Positions 16,046 to 25,412 of a stretch of 64,000 nt of DNA are shown here, piece after piece. Within the stretch, counting starts at the first letter, position 1. Each line of letters begins with the position of its first letter. A program made the position numbers and the translations under genes. The notes under the pieces were generated by a model that saw only the letters and a program-made list of their open reading frames with translations, did no database searches and was not told where the DNA came from. Source of the stretch: Terrimonas ferruginea DSM 30193 (GTDB lineage: Bacteria > Bacteroidota > Bacteroidia > Chitinophagales > Chitinophagaceae). The stretch is taken from NCBI RefSeq assembly GCF_000425585.1, contig NZ_AUDS01000008.1, forward strand, positions 124,001 through 188,000, given 5' to 3'.

Positions 16046-17530
16046 ATGAACGAAATTTCAATTGTTTTTCCACATCAGTTATTTATGTCGCATCCTGCCC
16101 TGTCAAAAAAAAGGGAAGTGTGGCTGGTAGAAGAGCAGTTATTTTTCAAACAATACGCTTTCCATAAAAAGAAGCTCGTGTTCCACCGGGCTTCCATGCA
16201 ATACTATGCGGATTTTCTCCGCAAAAAAGGTTACACCGTTCATATTACTGAAGCTGTTGAAGAGGCAGACATACGATTGCTTGTCAAAAAATGGAACGGT
16301 AAAGTATCCGCTATTCACATAGCTGATGTTGTGGATGACTGGCTGGATCGCAGACTGACCAAAGCAGGTGAGATGAATAATATAAGATTGATCCGCTATG
16401 CGAGTCCTGGTTTTCTGAACGAAGATCCCTGGCAGGATGGCTTGTTGAAAAATAACCGGTATTACCAGGCAGACTTTTATATTGGTCAGCGCACAGGCCG
16501 GCAGATATTGTTGGACCGCACAGGCAAGCCGGAAGGAGGCAAATGGAGTTTCGATACAGACAACAGGAAACGTTTACCGAAAAATCAGGCTGTTCCGGTA
16601 CTGGCGATTCCTTATAACAACCATTATTTGCCTGAAGCGGTAAAATACATCAATAAACACTTCGCCAATAACTACGGTGTTGTCGATGGCCTATTCGGTT
16701 ATGCGGAAGGATTTTATCCTGTTACCCATGCTGAAGCTGAAGCCTGGCTCGATGATTTTCTGGCCTACCGATTTTCTTTATTTGGCGATTACGAAGATGC
16801 GATTGACCGCCGGCACGCCGTATGGTTCCATTCGGTGCTATCTCCTTTGCTGAATGCCGGCTTGCTGACACCGCAGCAGGTAATTGACCGTGCACTGGAA
16901 GCGGGCACGGAGAAGCGCATACCCATAAATGCACTGGAAGGATTTGTGCGGCAGATCATGGGGTGGCGCGAATTCATCCGGCTGGTGTATATAAGAGAAG
17001 GGCGAAAACAGCGCACACGCCACTTCTGGAACTTTCACCGTCCGGTCCCGGAATCATTCTGGAACGGGACAACAGGCATTGCTCCAGTGGATCAGGTCAT
17101 CCGCAGTGTATTGAACAACGCTTATGCACATCATATCGAGCGGCTGATGGTAATGGGAAACTTCATGCTGCTCTGCGAATTTAATCCTGATGATGTGTAC
17201 CGCTGGTTCATGGAACTATTTATCGATGCTTACGACTGGGTAATGGTGCCCAATGTTTATGGTATGAGCCAGTTTGCCGACGGTGGTTTGATGACCACCA
17301 AACCTTATATCAGCGGCTCCAACTACCTCATGAAAATGGGCAACTGGCCAAAAGGACATTGGCAGGAAAAATGGGACGGACTTTTCTGGCGTTTCTTATC
17401 AAAGCAGCGTGATTTCTTCCAGCGCCAACCGCGTCTGGGGATGCTGCTGACAACCTGGGATAAAATGGATAGGGAAAAGCAGAAAATGCATTTGAAAAAT
17501 GCGGATGAATTTTTGAAAGGTCTGGGGTGA
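16046..17530 (+). CDS. Bacterial (6-4) photolyase/cryptochrome family protein (COG3046) lacking Fe-S cysteines
   Basis: A 494-residue protein of the FeS-BCP/PhrB family. Visible blocks are IVFPHQLF at the N-terminus, GWREFIRLVY, and ERLMVMGNFMLL. The FAD-site blocks DAYDWVMVPNVYGMSQFADGG and TKPYISGSNYLMKM follow. In characterised relatives, four cysteines bind a 4Fe-4S cluster, three of them just after the SNY-like block. Here that stretch reads GNWPKGHWQEKWDGLFWRF, and the whole protein has a single Cys. It therefore cannot carry the standard cluster. The likely role is light-driven (6-4) photoproduct repair or light sensing. It is co-regulated with the DASH gene through the shared operator. 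Confidence 0.88.
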   Translation: MNEISIVFPHQLFMSHPALSKKREVWLVEEQLFFKQYAFHKKKLVFHRASMQYYADFLRKKGYTVHITEAVEEADIRLLVKKWNGKVSAIHIADVVDDWLDRRLTKAGEMNNIRLIRYASPGFLNEDPWQDGLLKNNRYYQADFYIGQRTGRQILLDRTGKPEGGKWSFDTDNRKRLPKNQAVPVLAIPYNNHYLPEAVKYINKHFANNYGVVDGLFGYAEGFYPVTHAEAEAWLDDFLAYRFSLFGDYEDAIDRRHAVWFHSVLSPLLNAGLLTPQQVIDRALEAGTEKRIPINALEGFVRQIMGWREFIRLVYIREGRKQRTRHFWNFHRPVPESFWNGTTGIAPVDQVIRSVLNNAYAHHIERLMVMGNFMLLCEFNPDDVYRWFMELFIDAYDWVMVPNVYGMSQFADGGLMTTKPYISGSNYLMKMGNWPKGHWQEKWDGLFWRFLSKQRDFFQRQPRLGMLLTTWDKMDREKQKMHLKNADEFLKGLG

Positions 17531-17543
17531 TTAATTTTTTACC

Positions 17544-18065
17544 TCAACGTCGACTGGGACTACTACGTGTGTGCGGCTGTACGTATGTACCATTGCTTCT
17601 GTAATACCCTTTAACCTGTACAGGGCCTCCGGACGATGGCGGAGTACTGGCCGTACGTGTTGATTTATTACCTGTGTTTAATGGACCCGACTGGTTATTT
17701 CGCTGCGCAGATGCAGAATAAGAATCCTGGCCGTCCGCTAATTCACTTCTATACTTTTTAAAAGCATATGTCGAATCGCTATTGATATAAAGTTTTTTTA
17801 CCTCTGCTTTTGAGCAAGCTATTTCGCGGGAGAACTTTCGTTTTACTATGTAGCCTCCTCTATTGGCATACACAATCTTCCTGTAACCCTGTTTGGCATT
17901 CCCGGCAAGCATATTTTTTCCGTAAGGAATAAAAAAGGCCGCTGGTGATGTACTATCAGCAGTTGCGTATACCGCGATTCGTTCGTCAACGCTGCAGAGG
18001 TGTGTGCTTTGGCATCCGCCGAAAATCGCTCCAAGAGTCAAAACAAATAACAATTTCTTTCTCAT
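17544..18065 (-). CDS. Small lipoprotein with SH3-like region and PHTRS tail
   Basis: A 173-residue predicted lipoprotein with signal peptide and lipobox LGAIFGGC. A central region (about 25-85) resembles a bacterial SH3-like domain (YIVKRKFSREIACSKAEV follows it). A Ser/Thr/Pro-rich linker precedes the C-terminal VKGYYRSNGTYVQPHTRS motif, which is found at the ends of many small Bacteroidota and proteobacterial envelope proteins. The function is unknown. It converges with the photolyase gene, with only 13 bases between the stop codons. Confidence 0.75.
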   Translation of the reverse strand: MRKKLLFVLTLGAIFGGCQSTHLCSVDERIAVYATADSTSPAAFFIPYGKNMLAGNAKQGYRKIVYANRGGYIVKRKFSREIACSKAEVKKLYINSDSTYAFKKYRSELADGQDSYSASAQRNNQSGPLNTGNKSTRTASTPPSSGGPVQVKGYYRSNGTYVQPHTRSSPSRR

Positions 18066-18120
18066 AATAAGGTTTGTACAACCAAACTATGAAGAAGTCA
18101 ACAAGTGCTAAAACTTGAGG

Positions 18121-18324
18121 TCAAAAAACCGGAATTTTCCCCTTCCGGACTTTCATGATTGTATTGCTTCCGCTATGCCTAAATCCGGGCTTGCCCAGCC
18201 CCATTGTACAATAAGCATGCTTTGGCGACGCATTTAAATGAAGGCATTCCTCGCGGTGGCTACGTTCTCCAAGTCGGTCTGTAAATAAAACATGATAAAT
18301 CTTGGGCCTGTTATTGCCGATCAT
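18121..18324 (-). CDS. Possible 67-codon protein coupled to the nucleotidyltransferase gene
   Basis: This open frame starts at an ATG overlapping the last codons of the upstream nucleotidyltransferase gene (14-base overlap) and runs on the same strand. The product is basic (ends MKVRKGKIPVF) and is not recognised. The overlapping start favours translational coupling, but no family match supports it. Chance is a real possibility for a frame this short. Confidence 0.35.
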   Translation of the reverse strand: MIGNNRPKIYHVLFTDRLGERSHREECLHLNASPKHAYCTMGLGKPGFRHSGSNTIMKVRKGKIPVF

Positions 18325-19384
18325 AAATTTGTTTCCTGATCTTTATCAGCAGCTCTTCGGCCAGTTCGGGATCCGGGGATTCTGGCAGATCACTTTTTTC
18401 ATACGCCTCCTCTATAGAGATCATTTTCTCATCCACCATTTTAACCAACTCGTCAAAAGCATAGTTTCCGGCTTTTATTCCAAGTAAAAACTCCCTGTCA
18501 GGCCTGAATACATTGATTGTTTTGAACCTGGCAATCTCTTCCGCCATGGATAACAAGCGCATGGTGTGCATCATATTTTTAGTATCGTACTGCCTGCCGT
18601 GCGTCATATTGGTTTTGTATCGATCTTCGTTTCTCTTCTCTAACCATTCGTGGTATTCGCGGTATTCCCTGCAATGCATGGAGTATCCGTCCTTATTAAA
18701 ATAAAGCAAACCTGAGGGTGCCATTCCCTTGGAGATCTCGCTGGTATTAACATCATTGCTCCCGGCTGATCTAACAATTCCGTTCAGCCGGGTATTCTCT
18801 GGCATATTCCGTTGTACGAATAGTTTATAACAATCTTTGAAATGATTCATTGCACCAAGCCCACAGTCTTCCTGCATAATTCCCTCGTATTGCAACCACT
18901 CATTCAAGGAATATGTCGCGTTACCTGAATAAACCCAACAAAAATCCATTACCCCCTTTCGCACCGGAGCCTCCCGAACATTCATTTTTTTATTAAGTCC
19001 GCGCGCTTTTTGCATTTGAGTTCTGGCATATCCGGCGAATGTATCCCGACACAATTTCGAAAGAAATATCTGAGGATCAAACATATCCATCACCGGATGC
19101 CGGAAAAGTATATGCGACCGCGGAGTCGCCAGCAATTCCAGCACTCCCGGATTGTTTTTCAGCAGCAATTCAATCAGCCTGCCTATTTCAAAAAATGTTT
19201 CGTCATTAGTAGGATTAGATACCTGTGGAGTATAATTTAATCCATACAATTCAGTCATGGGCTGAATGAATACGCCTTTAAGATCCGTGTCTGATCGAGG
19301 TCCATCTAGGTTATACGCCCTGCTACCGCTGATACATTTCAAAAGGAAGTGCTCAGGTTCGTTCATTAGTCTTTCATATATCAT
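18311..19384 (-). CDS. COG3541 predicted nucleotidyltransferase (RlaP-like), second of a pair
   Basis: A 357-residue member of the DNA polymerase beta-type nucleotidyltransferase superfamily. The active-site signature is visible in CISGSRAYNLDGPRSDTDLKGVF, written across residues 16-38: GS motif, then two Asp residues. A helical region follows (including FCWVYSGNATYSLNEWLQYE and HTMRLLSMAEEI). COG3541 includes RlaP, found with RNA ligases in RNA repair or tailing operons; no RNA ligase is visible here. The start ATG overlaps the end of the upstream paralogue by 11 bases, so the two are probably translated together. Confidence 0.83.
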   Translation of the reverse strand: MIYERLMNEPEHFLLKCISGSRAYNLDGPRSDTDLKGVFIQPMTELYGLNYTPQVSNPTNDETFFEIGRLIELLLKNNPGVLELLATPRSHILFRHPVMDMFDPQIFLSKLCRDTFAGYARTQMQKARGLNKKMNVREAPVRKGVMDFCWVYSGNATYSLNEWLQYEGIMQEDCGLGAMNHFKDCYKLFVQRNMPENTRLNGIVRSAGSNDVNTSEISKGMAPSGLLYFNKDGYSMHCREYREYHEWLEKRNEDRYKTNMTHGRQYDTKNMMHTMRLLSMAEEIARFKTINVFRPDREFLLGIKAGNYAFDELVKMVDEKMISIEEAYEKSDLPESPDPELAEELLIKIRKQIYDRQ

Positions 19385-20135
19385 ACTCCAACTGCTTTCT
19401 GAAAAAATTATCCAAATAGGCTTTGTTGAATTGCTTGGGCTTGGTCGACATTGTCTTTTCGCGGCAATACTCCAAAGTTCTCACAATCCAGTTGTCAAGT
19501 ATCATGGATCGTTGAATAGCATCTTTTTCTGTCACGTCTTTTTTGATTGTCAGAAACCTGTCGATTTCGTTTTGCCAGTTTTGATCTAAGACCTGTACTC
19601 TCAATAATGACAACTGCATCGGCGGGCAATTTTGGTTATCGACCGTCCACTGTGCCGCCAGCAGCGAACGTAATACATAAAAATATTTTTTCAGCCGCAT
19701 CGTGTCTCCTCCCGACTCAGCATTCCAGACATTTGTTGCCATTGAAAGATAATGGTGGGCTGCGGCACGTGGGGAAAAATAATGTTCCTGCAGTTTCAGC
19801 AACGAAGTCGAAAAATCCTGATCCTGGTAATAAACAATCGGGGATTGCAGCCACTCATATAAAGGTGCATTCGACTTCATGAATAGCTGAAGACTCTTTC
19901 TTAATTCCCAACCTCCGATATCCAGCAGTTCATTTACCGGTAAGTCGATGGTATCAGCGGGCATTGAAATACTCAAATATTCTTCCTGTCTGTGCCGATA
20001 AATGAAACGCACATCGTAATCGCTGTCAGTTGAAGGAAATCCCCACGCACGTGATCCGGATTCACAGGCATAAAGGATTTTGATTGAATGCTTTTCCGCC
20101 AGTTCTTTAAGTTTCCCGGTTATTAAATCCTGCAT
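19374..20135 (-). CDS. COG3541 predicted nucleotidyltransferase (RlaP-like), first of a pair
   Basis: A 253-residue nucleotidyltransferase with the catalytic pattern ACESGSRAWGFPSTDSDYDV, of the same superfamily as its downstream neighbour. Motifs such as YDVRFIYRHRQEEYLSI and LPVNELLDIGGWELRKSLQL are typical of COG3541. The start at 20135 (MQDLITGKLKEL) is chosen because the 94-residue extension upstream has no domain character. The substrate is probably an RNA end or another nucleic acid, by analogy with RlaP; this is inference. Confidence 0.85.
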   Translation of the reverse strand: MQDLITGKLKELAEKHSIKILYACESGSRAWGFPSTDSDYDVRFIYRHRQEEYLSISMPADTIDLPVNELLDIGGWELRKSLQLFMKSNAPLYEWLQSPIVYYQDQDFSTSLLKLQEHYFSPRAAAHHYLSMATNVWNAESGGDTMRLKKYFYVLRSLLAAQWTVDNQNCPPMQLSLLRVQVLDQNWQNEIDRFLTIKKDVTEKDAIQRSMILDNWIVRTLEYCREKTMSTKPKQFNKAYLDNFFRKQLEYDI

Positions 20136-20644
20136 TTCGCCTTGTTTGTTGTTTTTATGCGAATATCCGACGTTTCCAATTATCATTGGAAATCTCCCTC
20201 CCCACAGCAGTAGCAAAAGCCCCGGCAGTGATCCGATGTGTATGATGAGCGCCACATGCAGGATTTTCACCCGCACTCTGCCGGGACATTTTGCTATATA
20301 TCCCTTCTTCGGATGTAAAACTAGCATGCACCACAACCACAACAATGAGAAAATCACGCATGGATCGGCGTTTTTTTCAGCCCACCTGTCTTTATCCCAT
20401 AACCTCACTTCAAACAAGCCTGATATAAATTCAAAAGTCGAAAAAGATTCCGCGGCCGAGACTTTTCACGCAAAGCTGCACAAGAAGTAAAGACGCAAAG
20501 CAACGCCTATACCTAAACCTTACCCCAATACCTTACGCCTTATACCTTACACCTTATACCCTATGCCTTATCCCCTATACCTTATAACTTACAACTTATT
20601 ACCTAACTTTAACACACTTTAAGGCTCACCTACAACTCACGCCA
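20136..20644. other. 509-base region without a supported gene
   Basis: The half nearest the nucleotidyltransferase (20136-20460) stays open in three overlapping frames on both strands, none with a recognisable product. It contains the small palindrome CCAATTATCATTGG. From about 20514 to 20620 there is a low-complexity tract of CCTTATAC/ACCTTATA units (TACCTTACACCTTATACCCT and variants). The promoter of the large sensor gene at 20645 must lie at its right end. Confidence 0.6.
20514..20620. repeat. CTTATACC low-complexity repeat tract
   Basis: About ten irregular copies of CCTTATAC, CCTTACAC and CCTATGCC units occur in tandem upstream of the hybrid sensor gene. The tract is unlike codon-structured DNA, and no product is supported. 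Confidence 0.75.
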
Positions 20645-23600
20645 ATGCGTCGCCTACTTGCCATCCTGTTATCGCTTGCCCTGGCCGGCACACGCATCAG
20701 TGCTATGCCCGGTGATACCGAACCTTTTTCCCTTCAACAGTACGATAACCGCAGCGGCCTCTCCAACAGTTCCATTAATTTCCTTTTCTCCGACCGCTCC
20801 AATCTCCTTTGGGTCGGCACCTGGGATGGATTGAACCGCTATAACGGCTCCGGCTTTCATGTCTTCAATTACAGCCGCGAAAACGACAGCCGCAGCATCG
20901 GCAGCAACGTAATCCAAAAACTCAGCGAAGACCGCGATGGCAATATCTGGATCACCACCATCGAAGGTATTTCACGTTATACTAAATCGACAGGCCGCTT
21001 TTCCCATTATTTTTATAACCAGTACCGCCGCTCGCGTGTCAGTGAAAACGAATTCGCCCTGGCCATCGATACCGCCGGCAACGTTTTTTGCCTCAGCCAA
21101 AAGACCGGCCTCAGCCGCTATTATGCAGCCACCGATCAGTTCGTTCCCGTACAATTACCCCTGCAAAATGCCCAACCGCTTGTCAACCTGGCCATCGACG
21201 CGGCCAATCGCTTGTGGATGCTCGATGCAGGCGGCCGCTTGTTTGGTTTCTCCGCCACTACTTTGCATCCTGTCGCCGGTTTTCATGCCATTACAAATGT
21301 GAGCCAACTCTTTCCCGTTGATGGCCGCATTTTTTTTACCAATCAGCAAAACCAGTTGATGCAGGTCGACCCTGTTTCGCCCGGCACTAATTTTTTATTG
21401 CAACTTCCCGCTCCGCTGGCTGCTATCGGATTTTATAAAAATCATTTTTTCCTCGCCTGGACCACACGCGGTTGCGGTATCTATAATCAAAATTTTCAAC
21501 CCGATAATTTTCTGGGTGACCAGTCACGACAGTTTGATCAGCTCCGCCTTACTGCTTTTGCCTCCGGCACTGAAGATATTCTCTGGTGTGGTACCGACGG
21601 CAGCGGCCTCGTAAAGTTGTGGCCCAAAACCAAACCTTTCGGCACCGTCACTACTTCCGATAATGGCACACCTTATAACCGGTCCGTTCGTTCCTTCACC
21701 GAAGTAAACGGCAACCTCTGGGTAGGCACCAAAGGCAACGGCATCCTTGTACTGGATAATTTCCGGCAACTGCGTGACCAGGCTCCGCGACATTTTCTTA
21801 CCGCCCCCGCTTCACTCGATAATAATGCCGTTTATGCGTTGCTGAAAGGCGCTGATGACCTTGTGTACATCGGCACCGACGGACGCGGTATCGGGGTTTA
21901 TGACGAACGGAAACAACGTTTTTATAAATGGAACGAGATCAAAAAGTCATCCGTTGCCGAATTCGGCTCCGTTTACAGCATCCGCCAGGACAATGACCGT
22001 TCACTCTGGATCGGCACCAGCGGCTTCGGCCTTATCCATTTGCTGATCGATCGCGACAACGATGGTTTAAGTCTGCGTTTTTTAGAACGTTTTACTTACA
22101 ACGGAGGCGACAGCGGCCCCGCCAATGATATCATTTACGCACTGGCCGACGGCGGTCAGGATAAGCTATGGATCGGTTGCCGTTATGGTGGTTTGAGCCT
22201 GCTCGATAAGAAAACGAAAAAGTTCCGCACATTCAAAGCCTTTGCTTACGAGGGCAGCCTTTCCAACAACGATGTACTTTCTTTGTTCCGCGATCAGCAA
22301 CAACGTTTGTGGATCGGCACCAGTTACGGATTGAACTGGCTGGACGAATCAGTGCTAAACACGCCCTATCCCGTTTTTCAAAAACTGACAACGGCTGAAG
22401 GGTTGCCCAACAATACCATTCATGCGATCGAGCAGGACAGTCTTGGCCATATCTGGATCAGCAGCAATAAAGGTCTCGCCTGTATCAACCGCGATGGTAA
22501 AATCTCTTTTTACCAGCAGATCGACGGCTTACAAAGCAATGAATTCAGCGATGGCGCCGTGTGGAAAGACAATAACGGATATCTGTATTTTGGTGGCATC
22601 TATGGTTTCAATCATTTTCTGCCACGCCAGATTGCGCGCTCTTCCTGGCAGCCGCGCTTATTGGTATCCGGGTTGGTTATCGGTGACCGGCGTCCTGCCG
22701 GCGACGGTTACCAGGTGATCGATCAAAACGCCCGTTACGAAACCCCTTACACGGTTGAACGCAATGCCAATTATTTTGAAGTAGATATCAAAGCACTGAG
22801 TTTTTTGAACGCGGAGAAATGCGAATACGCTTATTTCCTCAGCGGATACGATAAGGCCTGGAAATATACCGGTACCAATGGCCGCATCAATTACAGCAAC
22901 CTGTTGCCCGGTACTTACAAGTTATGGGTAAAATGGAGTAACGGCGACGGTGCCTGGTCGTCGGAAAAAATGTTGCTCAGCATAGAAGTGAAACAGTATT
23001 TCTGGCTTCGCTGGTATGCATTGTTGTTCTACGCCTTGTTGCTCGGTTCCGTTATATATATTATATACCGCTACCGCAAAAACAGACAGGAGATCCGTCA
23101 TCAACTGGAAGTAGAGCATTTGCTGCGCGAAAAAGATGAAACCGCCCACCGCAGCCGTATTGGCTTTTTTACCAATATTGCCCACGAATTGCAAACGCCG
23201 CTCACGCTGATCATGGGTTCTGCGGAAAGATTCCGCGACAAAAAATCAGGCGGGCAAAACCGCGACGGCAATTATTTCCTTTCAATTATCCATCAACAGG
23301 CATCCAAACTCACCTATCTCGTACATCAGTTGCTGGATTTCCGCAAGGCGGAAGAAGGGTTTGCTTCGAATCATTATGCTTTTATTTCTCTTTCAGAATT
23401 GTTGCAAAATCTTGCGGAGCCTTTTGCTCCGCTCGGCGAGCGCAATAAAATGGAGTTTGATATCCAGATCGAGGAAGGCATCAGCGGCTGGACCGATAAA
23501 GACAAATTGGAAAAGGTTATTTATAATCTTTTATCCAATGCATTCAAATATACCGGCAACGGCGAACAGATCAGTTTTCGCGCTTTGCGCAACAGTGCAG

Positions 23601-24784
23601 ATGATAAATTGGAAATTGAAGTCACCAATCCCTGCAACCCGGTTTCGCACAGCGAACTCACGCATTTGTTTGACCAGTTTTATACCGGCACACAATCCGT
23701 TAAAGGTGATAAGTTCGGCACAGGCATCGGGCTTGCTTTTACCCGGCAGCTTGTAGATCTGTTGTATGGAAAAATTGACTGCCGCTATGAGCAGGGCCGT
23801 ATTATTTTCTCCGTCAGCCTGCCGCTGCAACCCCCGGCCATGGCGGCCGTGCCTGCCGCCGAATTAACCGGCACCGATCAGCCGTCTTCGCTCTATAAAG
23901 CCATCACAACGACCGAGCCGGGACCCTCATTATCTGTATCGCCGGAAGAAACCAACAAAACCGCGCTCATCGAACAATTGGAGAACAAAGACAGACAAAG
24001 CATTTTGTTAGTCGAAGATGACGAAGACATCCGTTTCCTGTTGAAAGACCTTTTGCGCGAAGATTATATCATTCACGAAGCGGCCGACGGGCTCGAAGCC
24101 ATCGGGCTGATTGAAAAACTGATTCCCGATCTCGTGATCTGCGATGTGATGATGCCGAACATGAACGGACTGGAGTTGTGCAATCGCGTCAAGAACACAT
24201 CGGCCACCTGCCATATTCCTTTTCTCATTCTTTCCGCCCGCGGCAGCGAAGACCACCGTCTCGAAGGTTATGAAGTGGGAGCCGATGCCTATATCGCAAA
24301 ACCATTTCAGGCCAGCCATCTGAAAACCCGTGTCAGAAAACTGATCGAATACCGGCGCAAGCTCCTGCATATTTTCAGTCAGAACGAAACCGGCGACAAC
24401 CTCGCCAATCCCGAACTGGCAGCGGAAGACCGGAAGTTCCTTATCCAACTCGCGCAACTCATCCATACGCATATCGCGGAGGCAGAACTGAATGCCGTGT
24501 TGCTGGAAAAACATTTCAGTTTGAGTAAAATGCAACTTTACCGGCGACTGAAAACCCTCACCGGCATGACGCCTGGCGAGTTCATCAAACATCTTCGTTT
24601 GCAGGAAGCCGCGCGGATGCTGAAGACCACGCAACTCACGGTCACCGAAATTTTCTACCAGACCGGTTTCAACAACCAATCCTACTTCTTCCGGGAGTTC
24701 CGGAAAAAATATCAATGCGCTCCCAACGAATACCGAACACAACACTCGGCATCTGCTTTGCGGTCAGAGGAAGGTGAAAGGTAA
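20645..24784 (+). CDS. Hybrid two-component system sensor-regulator (HTCS) of a polysaccharide utilization locus
   Basis: A 1379-residue inner-membrane one-protein two-component system. A signal peptide precedes a periplasmic sensor of about 14 Reg_prop repeats in two beta-propellers (about 25-680) and a Y_Y_Y domain (about 690-770). A membrane helix (about 782-805) follows. Cytoplasmic parts are a histidine kinase domain with the phosphorylated His in NIAHELQTPLTLIMG (about 848), an ATPase domain, a receiver with Asp in DLVICDVMMPNMNG (about 1120-1235), and a C-terminal AraC DNA-binding domain. HTCS proteins bind an oligosaccharide in the periplasm and activate the adjacent susCD operon. Confidence 0.96.
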   Translation: MRRLLAILLSLALAGTRISAMPGDTEPFSLQQYDNRSGLSNSSINFLFSDRSNLLWVGTWDGLNRYNGSGFHVFNYSRENDSRSIGSNVIQKLSEDRDGNIWITTIEGISRYTKSTGRFSHYFYNQYRRSRVSENEFALAIDTAGNVFCLSQKTGLSRYYAATDQFVPVQLPLQNAQPLVNLAIDAANRLWMLDAGGRLFGFSATTLHPVAGFHAITNVSQLFPVDGRIFFTNQQNQLMQVDPVSPGTNFLLQLPAPLAAIGFYKNHFFLAWTTRGCGIYNQNFQPDNFLGDQSRQFDQLRLTAFASGTEDILWCGTDGSGLVKLWPKTKPFGTVTTSDNGTPYNRSVRSFTEVNGNLWVGTKGNGILVLDNFRQLRDQAPRHFLTAPASLDNNAVYALLKGADDLVYIGTDGRGIGVYDERKQRFYKWNEIKKSSVAEFGSVYSIRQDNDRSLWIGTSGFGLIHLLIDRDNDGLSLRFLERFTYNGGDSGPANDIIYALADGGQDKLWIGCRYGGLSLLDKKTKKFRTFKAFAYEGSLSNNDVLSLFRDQQQRLWIGTSYGLNWLDESVLNTPYPVFQKLTTAEGLPNNTIHAIEQDSLGHIWISSNKGLACINRDGKISFYQQIDGLQSNEFSDGAVWKDNNGYLYFGGIYGFNHFLPRQIARSSWQPRLLVSGLVIGDRRPAGDGYQVIDQNARYETPYTVERNANYFEVDIKALSFLNAEKCEYAYFLSGYDKAWKYTGTNGRINYSNLLPGTYKLWVKWSNGDGAWSSEKMLLSIEVKQYFWLRWYALLFYALLLGSVIYIIYRYRKNRQEIRHQLEVEHLLREKDETAHRSRIGFFTNIAHELQTPLTLIMGSAERFRDKKSGGQNRDGNYFLSIIHQQASKLTYLVHQLLDFRKAEEGFASNHYAFISLSELLQNLAEPFAPLGERNKMEFDIQIEEGISGWTDKDKLEKVIYNLLSNAFKYTGNGEQISFRALRNSADDKLEIEVTNPCNPVSHSELTHLFDQFYTGTQSVKGDKFGTGIGLAFTRQLVDLLYGKIDCRYEQGRIIFSVSLPLQPPAMAAVPAAELTGTDQPSSLYKAITTTEPGPSLSVSPEETNKTALIEQLENKDRQSILLVEDDEDIRFLLKDLLREDYIIHEAADGLEAIGLIEKLIPDLVICDVMMPNMNGLELCNRVKNTSATCHIPFLILSARGSEDHRLEGYEVGADAYIAKPFQASHLKTRVRKLIEYRRKLLHIFSQNETGDNLANPELAAEDRKFLIQLAQLIHTHIAEAELNAVLLEKHFSLSKMQLYRRLKTLTGMTPGEFIKHLRLQEAARMLKTTQLTVTEIFYQTGFNNQSYFFREFRKKYQCAPNEYRTQHSASALRSEEGER

Positions 24785-24849
24785 AAGGTGCAGGGCATAA
24801 AGTGTTTTAGCCTCGCCACTGTTGGCTCATTGCCGCCATTTTAAACCGG

Positions 24850-25010
24850 ACCCGACCCGTTGGTCTGGAACCAACAGGGGCCTTATGAGAAAAAAAAGGA
24901 CCAACATCTCACCGTTCTTGGTCTGGAGACCAATAGGGGCATTGTGAGAAGAGCAAGGACGAAACATCCCGCCGTTGTTGGTCTCCAGACCAACAACAAA
25001 CAAGCAGCAC
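24850..25010. repeat. Cluster of GTTGGTC-NNNN-GACCAAC hairpins
   Basis: Three related units are seen: CCCGTTGGTCTGGAACCAAC (one arm shortened), GTTCTTGGTCTGGAGACCAA and TTGTTGGTCTCCAGACCAAC. They keep the GGTC stem and the four-base loop while the flanks vary. The family is the same as in the 202-base repeats near 11.5 kb. Confidence 0.8.
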
Positions 25011-25061
25011 CTCCACAGCACAAATGAATAAAAAATAAAATATGTTCCCTAAACAGCCAAC

Positions 25062-25089
25062 CCATGGTTCGTGTATACACGAACCATGG
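25062..25089. repeat. Perfect 28-base palindrome
   Basis: The arms CCATGGTTCGTGTA and TACACGAACCATGG form a perfect palindrome. A nearly identical palindrome with a CCTTGGTTC start lies at 52006-52033. Degenerate copies start each 202-base repeat near 11.4-11.8 kb. Confidence 0.85.
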
Positions 25090-25412
25090 CATGTCGGGCG
25101 GCCCATTCACATAGTCATCCACTACGAAGATTTGATCTCACCAATCAAAAAACACCCTGTTTTGTAATTATAGTACAGTGAAATGCAACAATAGTGTAGT
25201 GATTCTTTTTTATAAGAGGCTAATTTTCAACCTCAAATTTTGCTGTATGCCATTTCCAAAACGATGCTTGTTACCTCCGGGTGCCAGTTCCGGCATCCCT
25301 TATTCTTACCAATCCGATTCGTCATCCATCTCACAAAACAATTTTCATCCTCCGGTGAAGAGATCAATTCGCTGATCTTCTTCAGGTCATTCACTGCTAA
25401 AACGGTTGTATT

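Larger units (their letters stand above)
24785..25412. other. 628-base intergenic region with hairpins, before susC
   Basis: No gene is supported. 24840-25010 holds three GTTGGTC/GACCAAC-type hairpins separated by GAGAAAAAAAGGACCAACATC-like spacers of varying degree. 25062-25089 is a perfect 28-base palindrome. The AT-rich stretch 25140-25240 is a likely place for the susC promoter and the HTCS binding site, but I cannot identify either precisely. Confidence 0.75.

Noticed and set aside
18121-18324. Similarity of the 67-codon frame to a HicA toxin
   Set aside because: Only a short GF...GS stretch is shared. The catalytic His and the usual C-terminal pattern are absent, and no HicB partner is nearby.
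20180-20300. Possible cobalamin riboswitch on the minus strand
   Set aside because: A GGTGAAAATCC-like segment is present, but no convincing B12-box or matching stem arrangement could be found, and the downstream gene is not B12-related.
20136-20417. 94-residue N-terminal extension of the first nucleotidyltransferase
   Set aside because: The sequence before MQDLITGK is Trp/Leu/Gly-rich with no match to the family. The start at 20135 fits the fold.
25178-25375. 65-codon open frame upstream of susC
   Set aside because: No recognisable product, no plausible start signal, and it lies in the likely promoter region of the susC operon.
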